Of a DNA stretch of 64,000 nucleotides, positions 53,557 to 64,000 are shown in pieces (within the stretch, counting starts at the first letter, position 1; every line of letters starts with the position of its first letter). The DNA is from Gryganskiella cystojenkinii (taxonomy: Eukaryota; Mortierellomycota; Mortierellomycetes; Mortierellales; Mortierellaceae), in assembly GCA_015852425.1 (NCBI GenBank), contig JAAAIG010000012.1, forward strand, positions 1-64,000, in the 5' to 3' direction. Under the pieces are notes generated by a model, which was not told where the DNA came from, made no database searches, and worked only from the letters and a program-made list of their open reading frames with translations. The position numbers and the translations under genes were made by a program.

Positions 53557-55440
53557 GGAGAGGGGGTATATGTGTACAAAGTCCGGTGGTCGGCCTTACC
53601 GGTGACAGAGCGCCGTAAAAGAGATGAGAAAGAGACGATCGGATGAAGAGTATGGAAAGAAAGGAAAAGCTGAACGGCGGGAAATGTACTTGTGAATGTG
53701 GGCAATTATGCTGATCAGGTTTAGATGATGATGTCCAAAAGAAATGGTGACAAAGAAAGTGGTGAATTTTTTTTTCTTTTTTTGCTTTTCTGCGTCCTAA
53801 TACGAGAGTTTGATGGTCTGGATAGACAAAAGCATGCAGAAAGGTGCGGATGGGAAATGGGAGGGTAGGTGTTTTGGACTTGAGGAGAAAGTGGAGAAGA
53901 AGAACAAAATACGAGAGCAGAGCAAAGCATGTCCAAAATTTCAATTGAGTACAGCAAGCGAATAAAAAAATGGACCAGACGCGTAGTACTGAAACGGACC
54001 TTCGAATAGCAGGCCAATTCCTATTCCGTTTTTTATTTTTTTTTGACCGTGAGGGGTCGGATCAGAAAAAACATTGACCAGACCTGCAGGAGGGGCATCC
54101 AGGCGCCAGGTCAGGGATATCTCTTTCGCTTTTTCTTGTGCTTCTCGCGAACATGAGATGTCCTCTTTGAATGTTTGCAGCTCTCTTTTTCTTTCAGGAA
54201 CCGAAAATCCAACCCAGGGCTCTGTGTAATCTTTTCTAAGCCCGAACGAGAAAATGAAAAGTTTTTTGAAAGTGGATCTTGGGTCTAGTCCCTGGAATCG
54301 ATCGCAAGACGGAAGAATTGAATCGCGCCTTTGGCTAGTCACTGTTGTTTGTGCGAAATTCTCTTTTGCCGAAGAAAACTGAAGTTCACACGATCCGTCG
54401 CCAAATATGCCAAATGGGAAATCCTGGAGCTTTCGATCTCCATCCTGTCCTCACTCAACGCAACAGGAAGAGCTTCAGGTTTTTGATTTTTGAATTGTTT
54501 TTAATGGAGGGGTTAGGGTTTGAAGAACTGGTAAATGTAGAGGTATCCATGAATTCTTGCTATGGTAGACCGTTTTCGGAAATCTTGGGGGAACCGCGCT
54601 TACAGCTGCTTGTCAGAGAACATTTACTTGGAGCGAGCTCTCATTTTTCTTCTTTTGCGTTTAAGGCGACGAACGCGCTTCTTCTTCCACTTGTCTCTCA
54701 TCTAACGGTAGATAATTTGAAAAGAGAACGATATGGGTTAGAGGTCTGACTCGACAACAGAGCAGTGGAGGACGACCAAGTAAGGGCCTTTTTTGGGTGA
54801 GGGTATCGATGTTGACGACGTGAAGAGTTGAGTTGTTCGATTGTGGTGGTTCTCTTTGATAGAGAGGATATGAAACAGTGGTTGAGACCACTCGATTTTT
54901 TCAATCCGGTCTACAAAAAAGAGCTGGGATATCCATCGATCATGTAAGAATGGCGATAAGAGTGCATCCGTGAAAGAGATCGCTGCGTTTATGAGGATAG
55001 TATCCAGAGATATGAGCCCTAAGGGTCCATTGACAGACGAGAGCCAGGGTCGATGGTGATGTCCGGATGGATGGATTCCTTTTTTTTTTTTTGGTCAGGC
55101 GAGCACGGAGTCAAATAGTACCTTTGGTGATAATAAGGAAAGGAGGAGGTTTCAAATTTCAGTCCAAAAAACAAAATTTATGCTTGGTGCGGATGGTCAT
55201 GTGATCCGCTGTCGTGGGAGAAGAACTTATGATCGCACGAGTTAATTCACAAGCCATTTCGATCTCCTTCGACGTGGCAGACCCGTCTATCATTTTTGCC
55301 TTGTGAACGAGGGACCTATATTGTGTCTGTGCTGCTGTGTGTCGCCTTTTTCAACATCTCGTAGTCATCTCTTTCATTTTCGTTTTCTTTCTCTCATCAA
55401 CCAATTCAACACTCACATACACGCAACCTACATCCACATC
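53557..55440. other. Divergent intergenic region, transporter / SEC13 (1.9 kb)
   Basis: No gene supported. The ORFs at 54345-54749 and 53941-54342 have no recognisable features. The final ~100 bp before the SEC13 ATG is a CT-rich leader with CACA-rich sequence. A poly(T) run lies at about 55080-55092. Confidence 0.4.
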
Positions 55441-57309
55441 ATGGTAAAGTCACTCGCTGTTACCACTTTCGACTGATAGCGCTCTTCAACACGCATACCC
55501 TCTCGGACGTCAACAACGCGCCAACATCAACATGAACGACTACTCGCAGGACTGCTCTTATTTTCTTCATCTCGGGCGTGATGGACCTGAAGAAGAGACA
55601 AGAAATGCGTTACCACCAAGAGCCAGGCGACACTTTCAACAGAGCCAGAGCGGGAGCACCGAGAACCCCGAGAACATGCAACAAACACTGGACTGATGAT
55701 GATTATTACCACAGCAGGGGGTAGATTTCAGGCAAATGAGCTTGTTTGCCATCGTTGATGGGAGGAGAGGAGCAGAGGAGCAGGAATAAAGAACGATGGA
55801 CAGAACTGTCTTGCTAATGAGATCTTCTGACATCGTACCCCTCTTACTCTGGTCAACCTCTAGGCTGCCACCCAACACGCGCTGGAGACCCAGCACGAGG
55901 ACATGATTGTAAGTTGCTCGCACCACTGATCCCAAAATAGGCACTGCTCAGATCGATCAAGGTCATTTCACTAACGCGTCTTACTATTCTCTCGGAACCA
56001 TTAGCATGACGCCCAATACGACTACTATGGTATATAGACGGAATAGATCGAACTCAAGCTAGAGATCGATGTGGCGAGCTTAATGACACGCAACACTGAC
56101 AAAAGATCCGCTTTTTTAATTTTCTTTTCGACTTCAACAGGCAAGCGTCTTGCAACATGCTCGTCCGATCGGTCTATTCGCATCTTTGATGTCGATGGTG
56201 AAAATCACCGCCTTGCCGAAAACTTGAAGGGGTAAAGCTTTGGTCGACATTCTTTAACTGAAAAACTAGCAAGTTTATTTTTAATCTCGGTGTGCTAACG
56301 AATCGTCTTTGCGATTGGTAGACATGAAGGGCCCGTCTGGCAGATCTCTTGGGCCCATCCCAAGTTCGGCTGCATTCTTGCCTCTTGCTCGTACGACGGA
56401 AAGGTCTTTGTCTGGAGAGAGCAAAACGGCAAGTGGTCGCGTATCAAGGAGCACTCCTCTCACACAGCCTCCGGTAAGCAGCATAGTCACTTAGTATATC
56501 ACTCGATCTCATGGTGGTTGCAGAGACGAATATTCACAAACATTCTTGGATCTATCGCACTATAGTCAACTCTGTTGCTTGGGCTCCTCATGAGCTCGGA
56601 CCTATTCTCGCTTGCGCTTCCTCGGACGGTCGTGTTTCTATCTTATCCTTCAAAGGTACGTTGTTCTCAAACAGGATCGATAACTCTACATTTACACATT
56701 TGCAAGGATTCCGTAACAGAGGACTAACATGCCTTCATTCTGTCTCTTTTTTACAATCTTGATCGAACAGACGACGGATCATGGGACACTGCCATGTTGG
56801 ACGCTCACGCGATCGGTTGCAACTCTGTCGGATGGGCACCAGCAACTGTTCCTGGATCGTTGACACAGCAAGGACCCAACAGCGGCAAGGCTCCCGTGTC
56901 AAAGCGCTTTTGCACTGGAGGATGTGATAACTTGGTCAAGATCTGGGCTTACAGAGAGGATACAAAGACCTGGAAGGAGGAAGACACACTTGAAGGTCAT
57001 ACGGACTGGGTTCGTGATGTCGCTTTTGCACCCAACATTGGAGCACCCAAGAGCTATTTGGCCAGTTGTTCTCAGGACAAGACAGTCTTGATCTGGACAC
57101 AAGATACCCCCAACGCCCCCTGGCAAAAGAAGGCCCTTCGGGATGAGAAGTTTGCGGATGTCGTCTGGCGCGTGAGCTGGTCCCTGAGCGGTAACATTCT
57201 TGCTGTCTCTTGTGGAGACAACAAGATTACGCTCTGGAAGGAGAACCTCAGCGGCGAGTGGGAGTGTGTCAGTGAGATGGAGGAGAAGACGATGGCCGGT
57301 GGAAACTAG
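55441..57309 (+). CDS. SEC13: Sec13, COPII outer-coat and nuclear-pore WD40 protein
   Basis: Seven exons: 55441-55443, 55864-55908, 56005-56029, 56141-56231, 56322-56473, 56566-56655 and 56771-57309, in frame, 314 residues. The first coding exon is only the ATG, directly followed by GTAAAG. The protein has the six-bladed Sec13 propeller: [126 protein letters not shown] and [20 protein letters not shown]. It pairs with Sec31 in COPII, with Nup145C/Nup96 in the pore and with SEA/GATOR2. The 5' half would be missed by ORF calling because four exons are under 100 bp. Confidence 0.95.
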
Positions 57310-58190
57310 TCGTTTTTTGATTTTAGGAGTTTTGCTGGGAAGAATTACTGAAGCTGTGGGGGCGAGGCGAAGTAAAATCTTGCGTGGAGAAAAAGAAAAT
57401 AGTTCTTTCAGGCGGCCAACAGGCGGCCATCTTGCTTGAACATAAAAATATAAATTTGTTTTTTCAAGTCAGTATTTCTTGTTATTCTCGGTAATGCACA
57501 AAGTGGGTATAATATTGATTTGGAAGTTGGGCGTTCTGATCTGACGCTGGTGCATGGAGAGGGTGAAAACTGAGAGGACAAGGTGTCGGTAAGCCATTGT
57601 TCCCCACAGTTTTTTTGCAGGAATAAGAAGACATCACGACATCGTGGCAAATGATTGATATTTTTTTTTAGTCGGTGCCTTACAGCCTCGTCGTTTTTCC
57701 AGCAAGGAAAAGGAAAGAAGATAAAAACAGTCATTGCAGGATGAAAATAGGACCAAGCGGAGACATTCTCCGGATTCGCGTTGAGGACCACTGACGCACG
57801 AGCTTTTGATTTATAAAGAGAGGCTGGATTCAATCGCAAAGAAGAGAGACAGCCTTTTCTGTGACCAAGAACAGGAAAAGGAAGACAAAGAGAACTACCT
57901 ACTGAAAAAAGGTTGCTTGCGGGAGGCGGAAAGAAAAGCGTTTTGTTGTCGCTTCTACTTTTATATTCCTCGTCTTCAACTCTTCTACTTTTGTCTTTTT
58001 TTTTATTGCATTCTTAATTTTTCTCCAGCCCTCATTACTTTCACTTCACACGAGGATCTTCTATCTTCCCCCTCCTTCATCTCTTTTCCTCCCCTCCCTT
58101 TCTCTCTCTCTCTTCTCTCACATCTCCTCTACGAATCGCACGTTTCACGACTTCCAGAATAGCTCACGCAGACCACACAGCGCCATAATT
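57310..58190. other. Intergenic region SEC13 to CRH-type gene
   Basis: About 0.9 kb, tandem genes. The last 200 bp is strongly pyrimidine-rich (TCTCTCTC, CCTCCCC) and is probably promoter and 5' UTR. No coding signal. Confidence 0.45.
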
Positions 58191-60117
58191 ATGCGCTACA
58201 TCTCTGCTCTCGCGGTCTTGGTCCTCTCCACGGCCATGACCATGGCTTCACCAACCGATTCCCCTGTTCGCTCCAAACTTGCCCACGTCCTTCGTGCAGA
58301 TGCTCTCGCAGCCGGCTGTAAGAACTCTCCCATGGGTGGCAACTGTCTCTCGAACGCGCCTTGCTGCTCAAGCGCTGGGTATTGTGGATCGGACCCCTCT
58401 TTCTGTGCCGAGGCTTGTAACGCCGCCGGCTCCTTCGCCGCTGATTCTTGCTGGCCTCTTCCCATGGCCAAGGTCTTTCAGGATGATTTCTCAAACAAGT
58501 CAAGACTGGTCGATATCTCTCAGTTCAACGGGTTCCCCGATACAGCCGATTGGGTCATCGACCGATCTCCGACAAAATTGAACCATGCCGACATCACTGA
58601 CGATGGGTTTTTGAGACTCAAGTTGAACCGGATCGAGAAACACCCCGAGACAGGAGGCGGAATCGGTGCAACGGTCCATCAATCCAGATGGTTGAAGTAC
58701 GGTACGATCGAGGCTCGTTTGAAGACGGCTTCGAACCTGCCTGGACCTGTTTCTTCTTTTATCATGATCTCCCCAATCTCTGGCGACGAAATTGATATTG
58801 AGATTGTTGGCAAGGACCCCACGGATGTCCTGACAAACTTCTATTACAAGGTCTCTCCGGGCCACCCTGTGGATTATCAAAATGGGGGGCACACAATGGT
58901 CAACCTCGACACGACCGCGGACTTCCATATTTACAAGATCGAATGGACACCTGAGAAGATGGAATGGTCTTTTGATGGCCAGGTCAAGCGTACGACTTTG
59001 GTCGCAGATGCTAAGGGTTCCTTCCCCGATACGCCGTTGAGAGTCGCGTTTGGACTCTGGGATGGTGGCTATGGCAACGAAGGTAAAGATTCTTGTCAAT
59101 TCTCGATTCCTGCATAATTTTTTTTTTTTCTTTTTCTCGTACCGTTCTCTTTTGTTGATTCTCGATTTCCTCGTGACGCGGATTGGCAAGTCGGAGGTTG
59201 CAGGGTTCACATGAAGCTCAGGAAGAGAGGCATTGTGCAACCATCAAAACAAATCAAGTCTATAGTTCGAGTTTCGCGTTCCTGAAATAATCATGGTGAA
59301 CAATGGAATAGTTCTCTCGAATGTCGCAATTATTTCGAGGCCTTTTTATTTATTACTTCCCTCGAAACAAGTTCGTAGCAGACCTTGGAAAACGTTTCTT
59401 TTTTCATAGATGCTTCTCGAGAAGAGGGCGGCGGCGGGGGGGGAAAGGCAAGGATGAAAGGGCTAGAGCCTCGAGGTTCCGAATCAGAAAGACTTCGAGT
59501 TTGTGATTTTCGATCTATTTTTGTTGATGTTCTCAACTCTGGAGGCAACGAAAATTGAATCCCGAGCCAAATTTTTTTTATCCCACTCGTGAGAGGCAAG
59601 AGCGGGTATGCAGCAACACGGGAAAAGCATCGACAGAATAAGCCAATGGAAAAACGTTCTTGATCAGCATGGGCACTCGTTCTTGGCGCACGATCTTGAG
59701 ATCTGAGCGTTGGGCATAACATCATTGTTGCTGTCATGCGCAACGAGTGTTCTACTTTCTTTTTTTTTGGTCTCCGCTACAATTTTATTCCAAAGGCACT
59801 GAACGCACCCCTGCTCTTGACCCTTCACTCTAGGCACGGCCGAGTGGGCTGGCCAGAACACGTCTTATGCGCCTAATGAGCAAGGCGAGTACCAGATGTT
59901 GATCGATTGGGTCAAGATCACGCCCATGAACCCTGATAACTCTACGGAACCTTGGCCCGGCTCCAAGTACTTGGGGAATGGCAATGGCGGTGGATCTACG
60001 GGCAACAACGGAGGAAACGGCGGAAAGGGAATCAATGGCGCTAGTGCCCTGTCCAAGTCGATCAAGACTATTGGCACAGTTGCCTTGGTCTTACTGGTTG
60101 GCGTTCTCATCGCATAA
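58191..60117 (+). CDS. CRH-type GH16 cell-wall transglycosylase with CBM18, GPI-anchored
   Basis: Two exons, 58191-59082 and 59834-60117, join in frame to 391 residues across a long 751-bp intron. Residues 1-20 are a signal peptide (SALAVLVLSTAMTMA|S). Residues ~42-86 form a CBM18 chitin-binding module with regularly spaced Cys (NCLSNAPCCSSAGYCGSDPS). The GH16 domain follows, with the catalytic stretch GDEIDIEIVG matching the CRH pattern D-E-I-D-x-E, YGTIEARLKTAS, FHIYKIEWTPEKMEWSFDG and the exon-junction GNEGTAEWAG. The C-terminus is Gly/Asn-rich and then hydrophobic (TVALVLLVGVLIA), a GPI-attachment signal. CRH enzymes link chitin to beta-glucan in fungal walls; the role here is inferred. 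Confidence 0.94.
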
Positions 60118-60831
60118 AATAAGAGTGGCGCACGACTCCTCCATTGTAATTTTTAGTCGTATATCGCACTAGCTAGCGTTTACAACCGTCTTGTTGTTTT
60201 TTTGTTCCTTCGCAGACCAGACTTCCAATCTATTTCATGTGCACCACTTCCATTCAAATGTTACCAAGGAATTAATGATGATACTTCAGTGCACCTAGGG
60301 CGTTCTTTCTTGTCACGCTCAAAGACGCGCTAGCGAAATGGTGGCGTCTTCGTGAGTTGCTTCTTTGGACCGACATTGGAGTCATTCGGCCTTGGTTTAC
60401 ATTCTAGACGTGCATCTCCATCGTCTATTGGTCTATCGGTCTGTGCCCGTTCAGGAGAAACCAGTGCATTCTTCGGTTGTGGGTGAACAAGAAACGATCC
60501 TATTCCAGGCCTTGTCTCAATCATGAATGTCTCCCGCAAAAAGAAAGCAAGGCATATTTTGATTCATCCTTGGTACGGTAGTAAATGAGGAGCAGGAGGG
60601 CGGATCAGCGCAGTACAATGTAGAGGATCAAAGAAGGGCATGTATCTTTGCTTATATCCAGAATCCTGTTCTTGACTCTACGGGGACATCTCCTTGAACC
60701 ACCAAACAATACAAATTCATCTTTGAGTTACAGGTCGACCGCGAGAGACAGAAAAGAGAAAGCCCCTTCCTCGCTCAAACTTCACACCGACACGAATTCT
60801 CCTCTGCTCTACAAACCCTCCTTGCAGTTTG
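60118..60831. other. Gene-poor stretch downstream of the CRH-type gene
   Basis: No gene supported. The minus-strand frame at 60330-60539 (IGSFLVHPQPKNALVSPERA) is somewhat protein-like but isolated and unrecognised. Confidence 0.35.
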
Positions 60832-61065
60832 TTTAGGGTCTCTCCCTGGCTTTGGACATACGACTGCTGGAGCGACTCTCTTTTGTTCACGGTTCTCTTA
60901 TCCCTCTGGTCCTTACTGCCCATGACAACCAGAGGTTCTTCCTTGAGAACTCGTGCACACCCTGACAGTAGAGCTGCAGGTAGTCTTCCCAATCAGACCT
61001 TTACGAATGCCGATATAGTGGCCAGGTGCCTTCGCAGGTTACACCACCAACGGCAGATCTTGGAT
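60832..61065. repeat. Diverged duplicated segment, copy A
   Basis: Shares long ordered words with copy B at 62023-62215: GGCTTTGGACA, CTCTGGTCCTT, GCCCATGACAACCAG, GAACTCGTGCACACC, TGACAGTAGAGCTGCAG, GATGCCGATATA-like, CCAGGTGCCT. Both copies translate on the minus strand to similar phrases (LVVMG.KDQR), pointing to a degraded duplicated coding sequence. Confidence 0.75.
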
Positions 61066-61436
61066 AGGAGTTACAGGTTGGCTCTTTACTCTTGAAATAA
61101 GGCCAGGGTAACTGATCTTGAATAAGTTATCCTTGGCAAAAATCACGGTTCGTGACAATTGTATTAAAAAGGGATACTAGTAGACTGTTCATTATTTCGC
61201 CCGTGTTGCAGACAGGGAAAATCATGAACGGAAGGAAGAAAGGGGTTTCTCTTGTTCACGAGCGTTTATTGGGGAGAGGGACTGGAACTAGATGTAAGGT
61301 TGTTTCTTTAATCTTTGGACTCGCAAGGCTGTAGACCTCGTCCAGCAGTCACAGAAATATGAACCTCGTTATATAACTATGCGGCAGCCTACACGCAACA
61401 CTCGACGTTTTCATGAGTATCAAGAAGCAACGAGAT

Positions 61437-61667
61437 TTATTGTGGCACGTTAATATTTTGAATGTTCTGAATGTCATCTAGCAGTTCTGCGAGAATGTGT
61501 GCCTCCGTGTCTCCCTCCTTTTTAACGTACTCTTGGAGTTTGACTTTGATACCCTTTACCGATTCATAGGTAGAGGTTGACTCTGAAGTTGCGTTGCCGT
61601 TTCCAATATGCTTAGACTCTTCAGCGTCCTGTGGCAATGGGAGACTCAGTTTTTCCTCGTTTTCCAT
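61437..61667 (-). CDS. Small hypothetical protein (76 aa)
   Basis: A minus-strand frame with an even, acidic, non-repetitive composition. The C-terminal half (YESVKGIKVKLQEYVKKEGD, EAHILAELLDDIQNI) looks like an amphipathic helix or short coiled coil. It lies between the two diverged repeat copies. No family recognised. The ATG at 61667 follows stops in that frame. It could equally be a last exon of a larger gene. Confidence 0.4.
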   Translation of the reverse strand: MENEEKLSLPLPQDAEESKHIGNGNATSESTSTYESVKGIKVKLQEYVKKEGDTEAHILAELLDDIQNIQNINVPQ

Positions 61668-62022
61668 TGTTAACTAACTGTGGTGGAAGGAAATTTAAAC
61701 GTGAGCATGAGACGAAAGACGTAGCGAGAGAGTCTTTTAGGATGGAGAGTCAAAGGGAATGGCATGAGACTGATATGAAAGGAGGACAGGATGCTGAAAA
61801 CCACATGTAAACATGAGGTAAAGGAGATGCTTACCTTGTATGGGCGGGGAGTGTGTTGTGGAAAAGATGGAAATGAGAGGATGGATGGAGTCTTTCAACT
61901 TAGTCGAGGACAATGTGTCTGCTTATGCTTACGATTGCACAAAAGGAAAATTTCGAGGGAACTGGCCTGGGCCATCATGCAGTCAAGGACGAGCCACCAC
62001 TCCCGAGTTTGTTTACGCGTCT
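61668..62022. other. Gene-poor stretch between small ORF and repeat copy B
   Basis: No supported gene. It would hold the promoter of the small minus-strand ORF if that is real. Confidence 0.3.
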
Positions 62023-62215
62023 TTTAAGGTCTCTTACGGGCTTTGGACACAGGACCCTTTTCCGTTTACTTGGCCCTCTGGTCCTTGCCGCCCATGACAA
62101 CCAGGGAGGAAGAACTCGTGCACACCTTGACAGTAGAGCTGCAGATTGTCATCCTAATCAAACCCTTTACGGATGCCGATATAAAATCCAGGTGCCTACA
62201 CAAATGCCTGATCAT
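62023..62215. repeat. Diverged duplicated segment, copy B
   Basis: Partner of 60832-61065, same orientation, about 1.2 kb away. Differs by several small indels. Confidence 0.75.
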
Positions 62216-62487
62216 CGAGAGCGCGTTAGACGCATCCATGAACCATTGGTTTGAGAAAAGGAGGGCCAACAACTTGCCGTCCCTATAAGCCTTGAGTCAG
62301 ACCCCGTCTATATTTTCAGTTAGCGATCCCGATTTCATGAAGGGATACGCTTGTTATCCGATGGGTCAAACCTGTAACGTGCACCCGCGGCTTCGTCCGT
62401 GGACCACTTACACTATCAGATTCCCCTTCCCTTTATTTCTTGAGCTCTTTTGTTACAATATTATACTCTTTTATCTAGATCTATGTG

Positions 62488-62645
62488 TTAGAAACGTTTC
62501 TCTGGATACACGACGTTTGTGATATAGCCGTGAGGGGTACCATGGCCGTTTTGGTTCTCAATAAGCACAAAGAGATTGTCTCTTTTCGTGGTCCGAGAGA
62601 GCGCAACATAGAGCACTTTTGCCCATTTGAAGTGCGCCTGCATCG
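62488..62645 (-). pseudogene. Helitron-type helicase fragment, extreme C-terminus
   Basis: The minus strand reads AKVLYVALSRTTKRDNLFVL and ends VVYPEKRF before a stop at 62488. LYVALSR(x)T is the last conserved motif of Pif1-like Helitron helicases and is also found in the copy at 46612-48390. No upstream helicase motifs are present, so it is a scrap of a second, different element. Confidence 0.7.
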
Positions 62646-62764
62646 GTTTGTCTTTCCGTTTTTTCTGTTTTTCTACGCCCTTCCGTCTCTCTCTTTCTCT
62701 CTCTACATTGATCACATCCCGTAACGAGAGAAAGTACACAACCTCGGCACGACAATTGATTACG

Positions 62765-63018
62765 ACATTGGTACCGGCCTGAGCTATGATCAGGTCCTCA
62801 CTCGAGTGGCTAAGTTCTCCTGAGGACGATCGCCTTGGAGAGCCACGACCTTTGACGCGATCTGTTCCTGAAACGCCAGAGCAGTTTTGAGCTAGGATTT
62901 GAGCGGTTCAAAGAGCCGAGCACCAAAGATTTCATTGTCGACATGTTGTTGCAATCGAGCCTTGTTCGAGTCTCTGGTAAGGAGATACTGTAGATCCTTA
63001 AGAAGCATTAATAGCATC
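62765..63018 (-). pseudogene. Degraded coding trace of unknown family
   Basis: The minus strand gives LKDLQYLLTRDSNKARLQQH, VDNEIFGARLFEPLKS, a stop, then LKTALAFQEQIASKVVALQG, DRPQENLATRVRT before further stops. The two parts read on in a single frame interrupted by one stop codon, as expected of a recently decayed gene. I do not recognise the family. It lies just upstream of the helicase fragment and may be part of the same element. Confidence 0.45.
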
Positions 63019-63020
63019 AT

Positions 63021-63788
63021 GGATAGGTAAAAACGTATATTTCAGTGGTAATCCTGAGTTTTAATAGTAGATTCAAGTCCCAAAGAGGGCTTGGATATTA
63101 CTTTTGAACCTGGGGTAGAGAGCAGAAGACCTTTTTGACCAGACTCTTGCCAATAAAGCCAATACTGTCGGTCAAGAAGATGACAGGGTTTTATTCGCTG
63201 TTGGGATGCAAGATGAACGAAGATATGAGGAAAAGGGAGAGACAGAGAAAGAGGGAGAGAAGGTTGGTGGGTTTATCCTTTGCAAGTTGGCGGCTGTTAA
63301 CTTTTGTCTCTTTTTTGAAAGAGTATGTGCGGGCATTTTTATCACCAAAAACAATGGACCCCAACGCACGCCGGCAGAAAAAAGTAAGCACATGAAGGAG
63401 CAACAAAGTGCGCACTGCTAAACAAAAAGTGCAAAGATTTATGCTTTTGTTTGTCCCCACTAGATTGCTAGAATCGGAATCCTGCGTCGAAGATTCAACA
63501 GAAGTGCATCTCGATGCCCTTGAGAGGACCTTCTTCAAAAGGGTCTTCAGCTACTGCTTAAAGTCTTTATCACCGTGTCATCTCTTCCTCAGGGGCCAAT
63601 GACACGGCAAACAAATCCTACCTAGCACAGTCTAGTTGAAGCCTCGCCGGATTCACATCTTCTCGTTTCTTTTATTGTTTGCAGATATGAAGAAAAAAGA
63701 GCTGTTGTGTAGTTCTGACTCTCTGCTATGGGAGATTCATGGTGTAGGTTGGTATTTGCTGCGAGTGAGTGTAGGATGTACGTTTTGA
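63021..63788. other. Gene-poor stretch before the edge gene
   Basis: No gene supported. The plus-strand frames at 63135-63602 are short and composition-driven (GAGA-rich). Confidence 0.35.
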
Positions 63789-64000
63789 TTACAGGGCAAT
63801 CTTGGCAGCGACGTAATCTGGGTACTTTGCACTAATGATCCCAACGAGCTCTTCTACGTGTCCACAGAGATCTTGAATACTCGCGTCCCAGAGTGTCGAC
63901 AGCATAGGAGCTTCATGACCACTCGAATCCGAATCATCCTCGTCGATCGCGCCTAAAGCCGCACCGCCAGCACCACCTGCGGACGAACCCGCTGCGGCGC
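63789..64000 (-). CDS. C-terminal end of an unidentified protein (5' part outside window)
   Basis: The minus strand is open from the window edge to a TAA at 63789-63791, giving 70 codons. The visible tail begins with an Ala/Gly/Ser-rich stretch, passes an acidic Ser patch (IDEDDSDSSGHEAP) and ends with a compact helix-like segment (LSTLWDASIQDLCGHVEELV, GIISAKYPDYVAAKIAL). Third-position GC use resembles the housekeeping genes. I do not recognise the family from this tail. Confidence 0.6.
   Translation of the reverse strand, partial: AAAGSSAGGAGGAALGAIDEDDSDSSGHEAPMLSTLWDASIQDLCGHVEELVGIISAKYPDYVAAKIAL

Noticed and set aside
63040..63110. tRNA-like words (CAGTGGTAA, GATTCAAGTCCC) near 63046-63085
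   Set aside because: The B-box-like word is off consensus, and I could not fold a cloverleaf with an acceptor stem and anticodon arm.
1..64000. CRISPR arrays, bacterial operons, riboswitches, rRNA
   Set aside because: The window is fungal nuclear DNA with spliceosomal introns; no regularly spaced repeats or rRNA-like sequence were seen.

Overview
The window is 64 kb of filamentous-fungal nuclear DNA. Genes are dense, intron-rich (GT-AG introns mostly 60-400 bp) and encoded on both strands. The lineage is almost certainly Mortierellaceae (Mortierella, Linnemannia, Podila or relatives). The gene at 40.3-42.4 kb is a cytochrome-b5-fused Delta6 fatty-acid desaturase whose inferred 459-residue product closely matches the M. 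alpina Delta6 enzyme as I remember it. The transposase remnants are also of a kind I associate with Mortierella. A 10-N assembly gap lies at 40160-40169.

0-40 kb is an ordinary housekeeping block. In order it holds: a DnaJ class II C-terminal domain cut by the window edge; a mitochondrial acyl carrier protein (-); an LYAR-type zinc-finger nucleolar protein; the branched-chain 2-oxoacid dehydrogenase E1-alpha subunit; a tRNA threonylcarbamoyladenosine dehydratase (-); mitochondrial ribosomal protein uL15m; a Q/E/R-rich DnaJ class II protein (-); a cytosolic-looking ACP-like protein lacking the prosthetic-group serine; importin beta-1 (-); CCT theta; amidophosphoribosyltransferase; a CCDC12/Cwf18 splicing factor (-); a Mak5/DDX24 RNA helicase; a single-exon F-box protein; RPABC1/Rpb5 (-); and prefoldin subunit 6. 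I rebuilt exon structures by reading splice sites; except for ACP1 and the edge-truncated DnaJ, every multi-exon model listed keeps frame and matches its family length. Several genes form divergent head-to-head pairs sharing one intergenic region.

40-50.5 kb is the accessory part. About 100 bp upstream of the desaturase start lie remnants of an IS630/Tc1-like DDE transposase. Its two halves (42.5-43.3 kb and 48.5-49.3 kb, same strand and correct order) are separated by about 5.2 kb. That interval holds the C-terminal half of a Helitron-type Pif1-like helicase with a hairpin just past its stop, a 168-bp-period tandem repeat, a 392-bp insertion flanked by CATCC, and an intact 525-residue membrane-protein gene. 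This reads as nested transposition with a possible passenger gene.

51-60 kb returns to housekeeping genes: a nucleotide-sugar transporter with an alternative 3' end, SEC13 whose first coding exon is only the ATG, and a secreted, GPI-anchored CRH-type GH16 protein with a CBM18. 60-64 kb is gene-poor, with a diverged duplicated segment, a second Helitron helicase scrap, pseudogene traces, and the 3' end of an unidentified gene leaving the window.
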